A stretch of DNA of 64,000 bases from Sphagnum magellanicum (lineage: Eukaryota; Streptophyta; Sphagnopsida; Sphagnales; Sphagnaceae): the NCBI GenBank assembly GCA_021904315.1, contig CM038917.1, positions 682,001 through 746,000 of the forward strand. The letters are read 5' to 3'. The notes beneath the pieces were generated by a model. The model worked only from the letters and a program-made list of their open reading frames with translations, did not search any database and had not been told where the DNA came from. The position numbers and the translations under genes were made by a program. The first letter of the stretch is position 1. The number at the start of each line of letters is the position of its first letter. This document shows, in pieces, positions 1 to 13,269 of the stretch.

Positions 1-439
1 TTCACAACTTGTGACACTAACTTCACATCATTATTCATATCATTGATTTGATGAATTCATCTCATTTATTAGTTGGTTGAAAATATTGTTGTCTTTTGTG
101 ATTAATAATGGTTCAATTTTACATGTGATGATGACATGGCATGCCATTTAACAACAAGGTGTCATAAATTTTCATGCTAATCCATGATTTTTTATGACAC
201 CATAAGTATTCGTGTCTTGAATTTTTGGCACCAATATTTGTCATAACATGCCATAATTTTTTGTGTGCCATGAGGTTTTTGAAATCATGAATACACATGC
301 ATGCATATGTATACTAAACAATCTATTATTAACTTGGAATTATGATTACAATATTAAAAGTCATTTTGAAAAAGGTGACACATAATTCTTTGACTTTTTA
401 ACTACTTAACACACTTTAAATCAACATACCTATTAAGTT

Positions 440-1210
440 AACATATGTATGTAAGCTAATTAATAAAACCTAGTTCATAATATAGGTTACCTTGTAAATT
501 ACTTAATCAAACATAAGAAATTTTATTACATCTAGTATGTTTAAATATACTTAAAATAGGTTACCCTATCAATAAGTTAACTTAAGTAGGCTTGCTTAAG
601 TTCTTAGCTTTAGATTTTTTTTGCCAAGTCAACCTAGGTAGCTTCATTACAAAATATTTTATCAAGTTTGTAACCACTTCAAGTTTGTGTAACTACATGC
701 AATTATGATGTGACTATGATGCAACCAAATGCGATATAATTATGCTAAGTTTTTATTTTAGTTTAATAATGCCTAGGTTAACTTAGGTTAGGTTAATAAA
801 TAGTATAGGTTAACCTAGACCTAGGTCAACCTAGGGTGGCCAAGGTTAAATAAAGGCTAAAATTTTTGACTTTTATAATTTTGTGTTAAATGTAATTAGT
901 ATAAAAAAATGTGGTAATGCAATGGATGAAGACTTAAACCCCAAAATGAAGGTGAGGGGTTCAAGTCCTCACTCTCATAACCTATGATACCTAGGCCATT
1001 TGGCTTCGGTTAAATAGCCTAGTTTAAGCTTCTTGGGCTAGGAATCCAACATTTTTTAAAATCTAAACCACTTAGCTTAGGTTCAGTAACCTAGGTTGCC
1101 TAGCAATATAGGTAATTAACCTAGCTAAATTAAGCTAGGTTAACTTTTGGCTAAGCAAGTTAGGCTAGGTTGCTTAGCCTAACTAAGTCAATCTAGGTTG
1201 ACTTTTGGTC
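440..1210. repeat. CCTAGGTTAACC-rich block
   Basis: The block is dense in variants of the palindromic words CCTAGG and GGTTAACC, for example around 775-835 and 1085-1200. They occur in both orientations with irregular spacing and form no fixed-length tandem unit. There is no ORF of note. It looks like a degenerate satellite or amplified transposon end. This is read directly; the origin is unknown. Confidence 0.5.
905..985 (+). mobile_element. possible tRNA-derived SINE fragment
   Basis: A B-box-like word, GGTTCAAGTCC, lies at 958-968, and an A-box-like word (TGGTAATGCAATGG) lies about 45 bases upstream at 912-925. This is the spacing of an internal RNA polymerase III promoter. No acceptor stem pairs, so it is not an intact tRNA. 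A SINE head or a decayed tRNA are the alternatives; support is weak. Confidence 0.25.
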
Positions 1211-1475
1211 ATGTGCAATGACTTGTAGCGTGTTTATAGATTTTTTACACATGTTATCCATCCATCAAGGCATCTTTTGTAACACTTAATCAAATAAAAT
1301 GACTGAGTTGAAATGGCATGCACTTTACATGTCATACCAAGGTTAATGATGACATGGAATTTCATTATTATAAGAAAATTTATAAATTTTAGTTGTTAAA
1401 TGACTAGGCTTTGCAACTGAACATACATTGTGACTAAATGGGTGAAACGACATGGGTTTAGCAACTCACTAATCA

Positions 1476-4020
1476 TTAGTCGCATATGTCCTTTTTGACT
1501 AATATGTAATTGTAAAGGCCAATTGCAAAACCCAAAATGTGTTGTTGTGAATCACCATAGAATCTCTTGTTGCCATCTTTCTTCATTAATAAGGTGACAC
1601 TACAAGTGTATTCTAATGAGTTTTTGCCCAAATCCATTAATGTTTGTATTTGCCTATTTACTTCAACTTCTTCCCAGTAAGACAATCTTCCCGGGGTCAT
1701 TTGACAAGGAGGCAACCCTTGTGTGACAATTGCATGTTCTTCGACAATGCAAAAACTTAACTCACTTTTGTGTCATGCAAAGATATCCTATAATTCTTTT
1801 AATATATCCCATAATATTTTTGTTTATTCTTCCTTCAGATAACTATTTTGTTTGATCCTAAATTTGATTTCAATCCAGTTGTTAATTGGGTATTGTAATG
1901 TGCTTCCTCCTGCATCATTACATGGAATAGATGAAACACAAGCTCTAAAGACTTGTTTACAAATTGATGAAACCTTTATTCCTCTTCAATTTAAACACAA
2001 AGTATCCAATATAAATAATCATCATCAATTGCATATTGCCGTCAAACAAAATTTATTGTTGATCTTGTAATGCCAAATTGAATATTTACATTGATGCTTC
2101 TTCATCCAAAACTTCGTTCATCCCATGATCGCTCAATTCTTCAATCTAATTCATTTCCACTAACAGAATCCCTTTAGGATTATCACCTGCATCATCTTCT
2201 AATTCACTCATTTCATCTTCAAAAATATGATCATCATAGCAATCATTAAAACAAAAAAGTTGGAAATTTTTGGTTTTTGCTTCACCTACATACAAATGTT
2301 TCAATCTCAAGTTGTTAAATTCCTTGATATATGCTTCCTCTAGTTTTGTAACTAGCTACAACATATTCACGACGTTGAGAAGCAAAACTTCCACTACAAC
2401 ATTGGGATCATTCTGAACTTGTATTATTCCTTTCTCAACATTGACAACAACTCTAATTTCCATAAGGAAATCAAGTCCCAACAATAAGTTAACTATCAGT
2501 ATCAACCACAAGGAAGATCATCTAGCACACCACCCTGCCCACAATCATAAGAATGTCATTGATTCTTCCCAGTCCCTAAATAACCATCCATGAAGTTGTC
2601 TTGTATGTTTCATGCCTTGAAACCAAATGCATTATGCCAAGCTCCCTTACCACATTTGCACCCATTATTCACATTGACATGCTGGTATTAACCAAGCTTT
2701 CAAGTAGTGTTTAATTGATCTCGATGACAAGATGAAGGGTGTTACTATGGTTTGTCTTGTTAATGCAAACCTTCCTTATGGTGGTTGTAAGTACAAGAGT
2801 TATAACTTAAGACTAGGTTGTTTTCAACATCCTTCTTTTTTCTAGCCAATTTGACCAGACCTTCAAGGTATTTTAATTGACCATGAACAATCAAAATGGT
2901 CTCCATGGGCATTAAGATAAAATTTCCTTTAAAATATGATAGGATCTTTGACCTAATGTTACCATCAATTCTAACTTCTCTACTTTCATCTTCATGTACT
3001 TCTCCCGATCTTTCATTAATTGTGGATGCTTGTACGTGTAATCTCCTTTTAAGCATCTTGACACTAGAAAAAATGTTGTTATTTACTCCACATAAGTGAT
3101 TAAGTTCTACCAATGTAGTTTCCTCATCATTCACCATGACCTCTAGGAAATTGGTAGAAGCAGATGGACCTTTGTTGTTCTTCTTCCAACACTTATCTTC
3201 CGTATACCCCATGCCTGAACATAAAGAACATTTTAATATGTAATTCTCCATCTTTTCCCCCCCACCACATTTGGCACACTTGGGCCTTAAATTAATGAAC
3301 TTAAAACATGCAAAGGCGATGTGTTATTCTAATTTACAAAGTTGGCATTGGATGGTGTTGGTCCTTCCTAAACCATGTATAACCTTGCCATATGTTCCTT
3401 TCCCAAAGTAGTTTACTAGGGTCTCATTCACTTGTAAGTGTTTATTAGTGTTGGTTTCTCCCAACACCAACTGCTCCTCTTTTTCTTCTTGTAAAGGTTC
3501 ATACGAGTTTTTCCTATTTCACCCAAAACATTTTCAACTTCAATTGTAGTTGCAAGGAGTTCATCCATGTTTTAGTAGGTTCATACCACTAGTAATTTTA
3601 TCAATTTTGGCCTTAGTTTAGTTAAAAACCGTTTTTGTTTTTCAACATCCATAATTTTACCTTTAATAAAAAGTCGTTCCAACTTGTCATAGTACAATTG
3701 GACCTATGTTTAGGTTCTTGACACACTACCTCCATTTGCATTCTCAATTCATCCTCATCATATGCCCCATACTTTAGATGTAGTAAAGTTAATGGTACCA
3801 ATCCCAAGCTTTACCTTTCAAATTGAGCTTGGTAATTTTGAAGAGCTTGTCTTCATCCAACTCTCTAACCTTTGTAGCCATCTAAAATCTTTTTGTCCAA
3901 TCATAAATGTCCTCCATGTCTTTGCCCCAAAAGAACTCGTCCATACCTTTTGGACTAGTCACCTTATCTACTAAAGGTTTTCCAAAACATACACCTAGTC
4001 AATATCCTAATCTTTTAATT
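1476..4020 (-). mobile_element. decayed Ty3/gypsy retrotransposon (gag, protease, RT start)
   Basis: Read on the minus strand from high to low coordinates, broken frames give the order of a gypsy polyprotein. A gag segment at about 3620-3810 contains DEDELRMQMEVVCQEPK. A zinc-knuckle-like CSLCSGMGYTEDKCWKK lies at about 3180-3235. It is followed by a conserved linker with EDESREVRIDGNIRSKILSYF to about 2765. A protease-like stretch at about 2400-2700 includes ANVVRELGIMHLV in a broken frame. The N-terminus of reverse transcriptase lies at 1476-1715 with LLMKKDGNKRFYGDS, resembling the KKDG...CIDSR motif. Stops and frameshifts are frequent, so it is dead. Family assignment is from recalled gypsy motifs; LTRs were not identified. 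Confidence 0.6.
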
Positions 4021-4199
4021 CAACCTCTTTTCCCTTTTCATTTGATTCAACAAATTGCAACCTATTGCGACCTATTTTTATGTTGTAGTCCATATCACTT
4101 CTATTAGCATATCTCCCAAAAAAAAGACCATATAGATTAATGCAATAGAACCAACACAACATATGAGAATCCTTACCAGAATAGGCAATTTTCAAAATG

Positions 4200-5210
4200 C
4201 AATTTCCTTCTTAAATCCAATTGTCCAATTTTGGTCTATAAAATTGTGAACAATAATTCCTTATATCAATATCGACTAGAATCCAAATATCTCCTACCCT
4301 AGGTACTACAATAATCCTTTCCCTAATTACTCGTTGAATTTCAAATTGTTTCAAAAGGCCAAGGGCTTATGAAGAAGAACCTAGTTTTTGAGGTTTGTAG
4401 GATGGACCATTATCGTCCATTAGGATTTGAATATATTTTCAGCCTCAAAATTGTTTCATGAAAAAGCAAACATGTATGACTCCTATTATAATATCACTGA
4501 TCTCTACAATTGTTAAATCAAACCCTACAATCACAATACTTGCAAATCATGTTATCCTCAAGATTATTATCCATGTACCTAATCTTGCAAGAAACTCCAC
4601 CTCATTGAAAGTAGAAACCCTAGATTGGATTCTTTTGTTCATGGTTCATTATCAACATTGTCACTAAGTCATGTTGAAACATCTTTATGCAAAAAACTCA
4701 ATATGTCTTCCTTCAACCATGGGATTAAGCATGTTAGAAACCTGAATGACATATGATTGTTCATTTGCACCCTTCGGTTGCCATTAAGTCCTTGATTTAA
4801 CTTCAAATAAAGTTTCCAACTTATGAGTCTAGACATACCTTCTCCATCTTCCACCCTCAAAATCATGTCTCCCTCTTGGAGCAAATTTTTGATTCCTTGT
4901 ATGAAGAATTTGATGAAACAGTCTAAAGAAGCAAAGGCCTTGGGTATCCAAATATCCCCAACCCTAGGAACCTCACTTCTCTCTTCAAACTTTGAAATAA
5001 GAACACTATGGAAGGTAAAAAGTGAAGAAGAACCTACATTGGAATTGTGCAATGTTGTTCCATTCTTTAATTTCATCACAAATTTTGATCCATACTTGTA
5101 TTTGCATGTCAAACCTTTTATGATTGATTTTGATCACAAGATCTCCAACTTATGCTTCCCTTGGATCTATCCCCACAATGTTCACCACGCCAAAACCATG
5201 CAATCATAAT
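4200..5210 (-). other. retroelement-like segment with an internally repeated motif
   Basis: The minus strand carries VPRVGDIWI at about 4945-4975 inside a 147-codon open frame (4669-5112). Nearly the same peptide, VVPRVGDIWI, lies at about 4280-4312 in a broken frame. The two sites are about 670 bases apart, which suggests a duplicated unit upstream of the gypsy gag on the same strand. I do not recognise the domain. It could be the N-terminal part of the element's gag or an unrelated duplicated fragment. Confidence 0.3.
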
Positions 5211-5249
5211 ATTAGAGATCCTATGGATGGGTTTTGTTCTATGCCCAGG

Positions 5250-8200
5250 CTATCAACCTATGGACAATCCGATGTTCAAATAACTTTTGAATAGTTAGAT
5301 TTTGATTCTACTCATCACTATTGGAATCTAACATCTTCTATGCATCTTTAAAACCTATATTAATCTTACATCAACCTCTACACTTATTGTCCTATTTTGA
5401 CCAACAAGCTTTGATACCAAAAAGGAGGTACACACAAGTTGTATGCACTCAAAGTATTGCATATTTTTTATCATATGCAATTGCACAACAAACCTTAAGT
5501 ATACATACATGAATCTATCTATAATATTGTGGCAGAAATAAATCTACGGACCCTAATGGATCTACACACTTTGGAACCTCTATCTGTGGGCTATCATGGC
5601 CAACAAATGCGGATTTCCTAGCAACCAAATGAAGTTTACAAAGAGCCAAAACCCAAACCTAGCAAAAGAAATTATCTTAGGAGATGGAAAAAATGTGGAC
5701 AAGTTATTCTTGCAAAAATCCTTTCAAATTTTCCCAAAACTTCCCACTACAGATAAATCACTCAAATATTCGGTTATTCATTCTTCAAATATCCCAACAA
5801 AGATTCCAAGCACATTAGACTTTAGCCAAACATCCCACAAATGACCAACCTTAATGACCCCTTTGAACCTTTCATCATCTTTGTATTAGGTCCCTATTGA
5901 CTCATTAACCTCTAAGGTTCTACTCCATAACTTTAGTTCATGAAGCTAATGGTAGAATTTACACACAATTGAACTAAAAAAATTCTTCCCCAAAAGTTAC
6001 AACAACAATTCTAACACAAAAATAAAAGAGTTGAAATCCAAAATTGTTTAACTTTTTGCACCTTCTAGTATTTATCTTCCTCCACTACCAAAATGCCTTG
6101 CCAACCACTCCACACCATCCCCATCTTCAACTTAAAAGAAAATCTCGAAAGCAATGTTCCATTGCCAATGTTTGATCTAGGCATCGGCATTCCATGAAAA
6201 ACAACAAACCAAATTTCATAATATGTAAACAACAAAAACGCAAGAAAATAGAAAAAGCGTCAAGAGGCAAAATATGGTTTCTCTAATGTTCATGATCATC
6301 AACTATCCCTTCCTTTGGTGTTTTCCACCAGTCACATCTAGCAAGGTAATCATCCATTTGTTTAAGGCTTCATCATATTAGGGCTTAGTCACACAACTAA
6401 ACTTGCAACATAGGTCTAAGTCACAATGGATTTCAACACAACTACTACAATATTGAAATATTTGAACATATCTTAACATTTGACATTAAGTAAATAGATT
6501 TTGTTTGATTTTAAATAAGATATTCAATTCTTTGTAATTCTTTTGCAAGCACATTGTCTAATAACATTCATTTCAAATGGAAATTGTTGAATTCAATGAA
6601 ACATTGTAATAGAGTGTGAAAATAATAACAAAAGCCATGTGTCCCCACTCAAGTGAATCCTAGTTATAATTATGGGTTAATCAATTGGGTTGATGTGGTA
6701 GATTTATTTGGTTCAAAAGGTTAATGAATTATAAATCCATGATTTTTACAATGGCAAACACTCATGGGAAAAATAAATATATTCATTATTACATAAAGTG
6801 AATTTCAATGATTGTTCATGACATGTCATTTTCAAGTCATTTAATTAATTAATTTTATATTGTTACATTTTTCTAAAAGATATTTTTTATTCATTGTATT
6901 CATTTCAAATTATTTTGAGTGTTTTATTAATAAAGTGAGAAAATTTAATGTAAACACTTTCAACTTTAATTTTATTTTTTACGTTCATACATGTAAAACT
7001 AAATAAAGAATACACTTATATTGATGTGTGTTATTGTGTTTCCACCCAATAGTAAAAGTTATTTTGAAAATAGAAGCAATCATGTATACTCTTCATAATT
7101 GAAATACAAACTTTTCCCATGATATATGTGACATCATGTTTGACATAATTATTAGTTTGAAATTTGATTGAATTTATTTTTGTTATTGCAATTTTTTCGT
7201 GTTGAATTTTTATTATATTAATAATTTAATGGAAAATAATACCTACAATATCATCATAAAACTACTACTTTTAATTGTATTTGTAAATGTCTACAGAAGT
7301 TACAAAGATAAACATTTCATAATGTAAGGGTCCACTTCAAAATTATAAGGTCTCAATTCCCATTTTGTTTGGTGGAATATAACCATTTGTAAGGCATCTT
7401 TGTTGATGACATACAAATTATATTATATTGTGTTTTGTTTAAAGGGGCCAATGGGTCATTAGTTAATTTTGGTAATCAACAATGCAAGGGTTTTGACATG
7501 AGATCCATCTTTGGTGCTTCTTTAAATGAAAACCAAACATGGTTAGTTTGGTTTTGGTTGCAAGTCGATGAGAATCTACCCACTTCCATCTAAATGTTGT
7601 TCACAAGATCTTCAACAAATGTGATGATTGTCAACGTTCCCCCAATTTTAACAATGGGCATTTCACATGCCTAATTAAAAAATACTAGCAAATTTTGAAT
7701 CCAAAGGGATTGTTTATATGTTGCAAATGAGGGGTGAATTCCAAAGTTCACAAGTTTTTAAACCATCACTTACTTTTGGTAGCTTTTCCAAATTTTTTGA
7801 TGTAGTCAAAATGGTGATCATCCACAAGAAGATTTAACCAAATTTGGCTATAAACAAAAATATGATATATATATATATATATATATATAGATATATATAT
7901 ATTCATCTTTTTTGGCTGAATACTATAATTTGTAATAAAACTACAGGATTTTCCCCACCAAATAAATTCTTTACTCCCAACTTAACATTATTTTCATTGG
8001 TTTTAAAAAAGGGGAACATAACCTTTTGTTCAAAGTTTTTAAAGCTTTTGATTGGCCCTCCCTCATCTTTCATGATGCATAACCTTTCCGTCTTCTTCTT
8101 TTAGCTTGCATACTTCATTCCAATAAAGAATGATTAGGAATTTTCATTCATCTACAACATGGTTATGGAACTTTTCATCCACCCACATGAGGGTTATGGA

Positions 8201-8330
8201 GTCATTTTCAAACCTCTAAACAAAAGGTTTATGTATAATAACTAACATCCCCTTGTTGGTTACCTAGTTTGTGTATCAACAATAACATTTATTTAAAAAC
8301 AATTCAAGGAACCTCAAAAAGTTGTGGACT
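5250..8330. other. AT-rich gene-free stretch
   Basis: Only short chance ORFs (the longest here is 86 codons, over a TA microsatellite) and homopolymer-rich sequence are seen. I recognise no gene, RNA or intact transposon. A TA dinucleotide run lies at 7865-7902. Confidence 0.6.
7865..7902. repeat. (TA)n microsatellite
   Basis: About 19 TA dinucleotides interrupted once by a G near 7890. It is a simple sequence repeat in gene-free DNA. Confidence 0.95.
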
Positions 8331-8332
8331 AA

Positions 8333-8459
8333 ATAACATTTATGGAGAGGGGGGCTACGATTGGGTAGCATGTCCCTAGTAATTGCTAAACCGCAGCAAT
8401 GGCGAAAGAATTATAAGGGACATGTTACTCATTGGTAGCCCCTTTCCATAAATGTTATC
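8333..8459. mobile_element. palindromic MITE-like element, 127 bp
   Basis: The left arm starting ATAACATTTATGGA is the imperfect reverse complement of the right arm ending TCCATAAATGTTAT. Pairing continues inward through GGGGCTAC and ACATGTCCCT for about 50 bases per arm, around a loop of about 20 bases near 8385-8405. This is typical of a foldback MITE. No coding capacity and no certain target-site duplication is visible, so the superfamily is open. Confidence 0.65.
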
Positions 8460-11400
8460 AACGTAACCAATAACCTTCATATGTGCGGATGAAGAGCTTC
8501 GTAATCTTATTATAAATGGATGAAAACTTTCATAGCCTTCTTGTAAATGGATTGAAAAAAAGAGGAAAAGTTATACATTGTAAGAAACAAGGGGATGACC
8601 AATCATAAGCTTGAAAATGTCTAAATAGAAATTATGTGTATGACACAAGAAGAATTTAGGTCCACTTCTTAATCAACTAATGGTCCTCAATAACTAAAAA
8701 ACACAACTATGAAACATATTTGCAACTATTTAACTTATGTGGCAATATATGTAGTTACAATTGAACAATTTTCACAATCAATGGATGATTAACATAATGT
8801 GGGCATGTATTCAATTTTGTATACACTCAAGCTAAAGATGTAAATTTATTGAAGTGACTAATCAACAACAATGAGTATGACATGATGTAACATATGACAT
8901 TATGATATGGCATATGATATTTAAAAAATTGATGTCTTATGCAACTACCTACTAAACAAATTATAATATTATTTAAGATATGATGTGAAAAAATCATGTC
9001 CATCACTTTACATTTAACATGTGTAATTTTGCCACCTGGTGTAAATACGTAATCAAATTAGCATAATTATAATCATAACTTAGTTGTACATTGTCAGTTA
9101 AATAAAAAATGTAAATAATAATTGAAATCATACATCATAAAATTTAAATAACATACATTCATAAAGTTTTTCAAAGGTCATTTTGTAATCTCAATAGTCA
9201 CATATACATTACATGAAAACACATGTCTATATGAAGTTCAAGTGGAATCAATTTTTAGCAATTTATAAATATTTTATATTTTAATTCATTATTTGAACAA
9301 ATGGCATGCATAAATGCATGAGGGTTTAATCAATGATAATTAAATCTAGTTTTAAATTAAATCATGTGATATTTATGTGTATGTTTATAGTTTAAAATTT
9401 TACAATGAAAAATTTGAAATTGATTTAATTTATGTAGATCTAAAAATTTGAAATTATAATTTTTATATAACTATGGAATTAAAATGTGTATTAAATTTGA
9501 TTCAAAATCTTAAACTTAATTTAAAATTTAATTTACGTCCAAAATATTTTAAAGTTAATTAAAATTAATTATTAAAAAAATCTGAATGTATGAACCAAGT
9601 AAAAATTTAAAATATAAACTTGAATTTTCGAAAAAATATTGAATTTTTTTTCTAAATATGAAATTTAATTTAAAATTATATTTAATATATAACTGAAATG
9701 AAAAATTTAAAACATTAAATTGGAATAATTAAATAAAATATTAATAATTTAATTAAAATGTAAAATTAATTTCATTATGAACTTACATAATTAAATAATG
9801 ATATGATATTGCATAATATTTGAAATATACATGTTTATATTTATGCAATGACATAATATATCGTGAATTGAAGTATTGGTTGGATAGTTAAAAGAGTTGG
9901 TTTGTGGTCTTGGACATGAATGTTTAATTCCCTCTTATGACATTATAAACTTGCTCCTAGATGATTATACTGTGATTACATACTTCTATTTTGAATGTAA
10001 ATCCATGTGGACATTACACATAATTATTTTTGACATGACATGACACCATGTCAAGTTGAGTTGTTCAAGGAAGATGTTCGACACGACTCTAGTGACCATA
10101 GTCATTTAATCTAACACAACTATAAATCCAATTGTAAACATAATTGTTTTAAAAAAAAAATCCTACTATTGTGAGGTTACAAGCTACTACACCTAGATTG
10201 CCCCATTCTAAACAAATCCAAAATTGATATGTCAACGATTGACCTCCAATAATCAGCTATGAAGTTCCAACCTTGGGAACAATTAGTCCTTCATAATAAA
10301 TTATATATATATATATAGTGATTCAAAAAATGAGTTGAATTTACATTAAAGAAACACATTTTCCTCAAAAATTCCCTAATTGTTTGATTGAAAAAATGAA
10401 AAAAAATGATCCCCAAAAAATCTCTATTTCACATCCTATTTTCTACACATGTCTTGGTAGAGAAAAATTGATGGCCACCCATACCATCATATTAAAAAGT
10501 TCACAATCTACATGAGTTTTAGGTCAAATGCAATTTTTGCAAACCTTTGGTCATCTCCACCACATCTCTTGGCTGAACAGAATTTATGTTCACCCATCAT
10601 GCTCTAAAAAGAAAATTTCACAATTTGCAAAAAACCTTGCTCAATTTTCCAAAACTTCACCCATATGTTACACATCTTTTCACTTAAAAAAAATATTAGT
10701 GTTAATTTATCATGCCTTGCAAATAAAAAATTCATGGTTCACAAAGAGCCTTGTTGAAAATTATAAACCATATGTGGTGGAAGTAGTTCTTCACTTCAAA
10801 GTATGTAACAACTCGTGTGATTTAAGAACATCTTCACTCACACCCCCCTATTTGGGCTATTAGTGTTTAACATATCCAACATAGTGTGAATTATTTCCAA
10901 ATACTCACCCATTAACATGAAAAAATGGACAACATAATGTGAAAGACTATTTAAATGTCATCACTTAGGTCGATCATTATGGCTATCTGATTCAAAATAA
11001 TAATCGTCTTTTACTAGCTCTTTTAGAGGGGCACTAAATGTTGGGCATATTTAGAGACTCAAATTGAGTTTCACATTCACACTATTTGATTGCCATAAAT
11101 ATTTGCCATTTTACTATTGTGGGTGGTGATCTTCTAATGTTCCATGGTCATTCGTTTCAAAGTTTGTAACAATTTATGTGATTTTAAGGTTGAGTGAGAG
11201 AGTTCACAATAACATTTTGTTTTTGTCGTCTTTATTATCTTGCCTTGGGTGAATTAGTGTCTACATTTATGTGTATTTGGTGAGTTATCTCCATAAGGTG
11301 GAGACTTTAAATGCATGTGTTGAACTCCTCAACTTGGTGTAAGTCACATAAAAAACAAGCTTTAAGTGTGTGAGTGTCCCCAACCCAAAACATTTAAGTT

Positions 11401-11780
11401 TCATCTCTTGTATTGTGAGTGTTTTGTGTATGGTGTTTGTGTTGAGGGGGACATTGGTTGCTATAATGTACCTTTGTGTTGGAAGAGATTTATTTGAAAA
11501 ATACCTTTCATAGGTTTAAGCTCTTCCCAATCTACAAAACCATTAATATTTTGAAGATTTTTTAAGACAAAAGCTATTCATTTTCATATGATAAATAAAA
11601 TGGATGCATGATATATACAATCTAGATGTAGTCAAAAAATATTTATATTTAACACACAATTGTAAAGCAAGTATAAAAAATGCAAAAAATTTGAAATAAT
11701 AAACCAACATGTGAATGGCAAATGTTAAATGTAGTTCTTGGAAAAGACTTAACCTTGGTGCTCTTGGTTGATTATATTGT
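8460..11780. other. AT-rich gene-free stretch
   Basis: The sequence is very AT-rich, notably 9240-9850. No supported gene is seen. The 111-codon ORF at 10528-10863 has no recognisable domain and the AT-biased composition of its surroundings. Confidence 0.6.
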
Positions 11781-11789
11781 GTTTACAAT

Positions 11790-13260
11790 CATTATTCACT
11801 TGGTTTTTCAACCCCAATCTAAATACCATGAACATGAAAAAGTTTCTTTTGTTTTTTCCATAAATGCACCCTTCACATAGACTCAATCAAACCTAATATT
11901 TTCATTAACATTCAATCCAATCACATGGTCATTTTGGCAATATGTGATAACATGGCATGATTAGCATGACCAAATATTTGGTGCCAGATCTCTGAGTCTT
12001 GCAATGCTTCAATAATTGGGTTCCTTTGAATGTTTATGAGGTTAATTTCACTTGGTGTTATCTATAGCTTATACAACTTCCCAAAAAAGAACATATTTGA
12101 TAACAATATGTCAACTAAAATTAACAATGGGATATTCCACTTGATTATAAGTGATGGTGAATATGTAATTGGTTGCCTATTTAATTGAAAAAGGTTACTT
12201 CTTAGCTATATGAAATATACAAGAACTATTTAATGCTAAGAACCCAAATTTTGCAATTCATTGATGACATTAGTTTTCAAGGTAATAAACCGCATGCATT
12301 TATATGTCATATGTTTGTTGGCTCCTCCATTAACTAATTAAACATCTTCCTTATTAATCTCACTTCATTGATTTCATCATAAGTAGGAGAGTCCTTGAAA
12401 AATATTGATCAATGTTGGTGATGAAAATTGAACTTTCCATCACATTAGTTTCATTGCTAGACTTTTCATCTTTTTTTTTCTTTTCATGTTTCCTTTGCCA
12501 ATGTCCTTTTTTACAATAATAGTTACAATAAATCTTCATTTTGAATTTGTTAATCTTTTTTGCAAACTTCTTTTAGTCTTTTGAATTAGGTTTTGATCTA
12601 CTCCCATTGGACCCACTAGCATTTGCTACATACAAGGCTTGATCAAGCACAACTATTGTGTCATTTTGGTTGATGAACATTTCTTCCTTTAACAAGCAAA
12701 CAATCAAGTTCTCTAGTGCTTGCATATTTGGAATAAAATAATCTTATTTTGAAACAATAATTTGAAAAGTTAGTAAAATACACATGATCTTCTGTAATGA
12801 TTTTTTTAAATTTAAATGACATTCACATCCATGTCATTAATAACTTTTGCCATCATCTTAATGGTTGTTAGGTGACTCGTCATATCCTACTTTCTGGTCA
12901 TTTGGTACATTAAAAAACTTATGCATGAGAATATGCAAATTCTCTTGAGCATTTTGTTCATGGGTATTGTTGAGATGTTTTCACATATGATGGGCTATCA
13001 TTCAATGGATGATTTGTTCAAAGTACTTTGTGTCAATGCTATTTAGATTAGTACTTTGTGCACAACTATCCAACATTTCCCATTCATTTGCGTGAAGAGC
13101 CTCATCAAAAGTTTTTCCCGGTTCTTGTTATCTTTTTTGACTTAAAAACAACTCCCATGTGATATTTCCAATTTTGGAAAATTGGCTTGAATTTCATTAT
13201 ATATGCTACCTCAAGTCTTTTGGCTTTCTTGCTTGAGCAATTGTGAGTTGCTTAGAAAAA
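11790..13260 (-). mobile_element. decayed Ty1/copia retrotransposon (gag region)
   Basis: Minus-strand broken frames resemble a copia gag. A stretch near 12900-13000 reads LHILMHKFFNVPND. A downstream segment near 12660-12730 resembles the gag C-terminal helix. Near 12500-12540 a degenerate zinc knuckle reads YCNYCKKGHWQRKHEKKKK, with the last Cys replaced. A WYLD-type motif near 11800 could be the protease start. Many stops are present and no LTR was located. Assignment rests on motif order from memory of copia elements. Confidence 0.4.
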
Positions 13261-13269
13261 AAAAACACT

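Noticed and set aside
911-985. Intact tRNA gene
   Set aside because: Only A- and B-box-like words are present. Acceptor and anticodon stems do not form.
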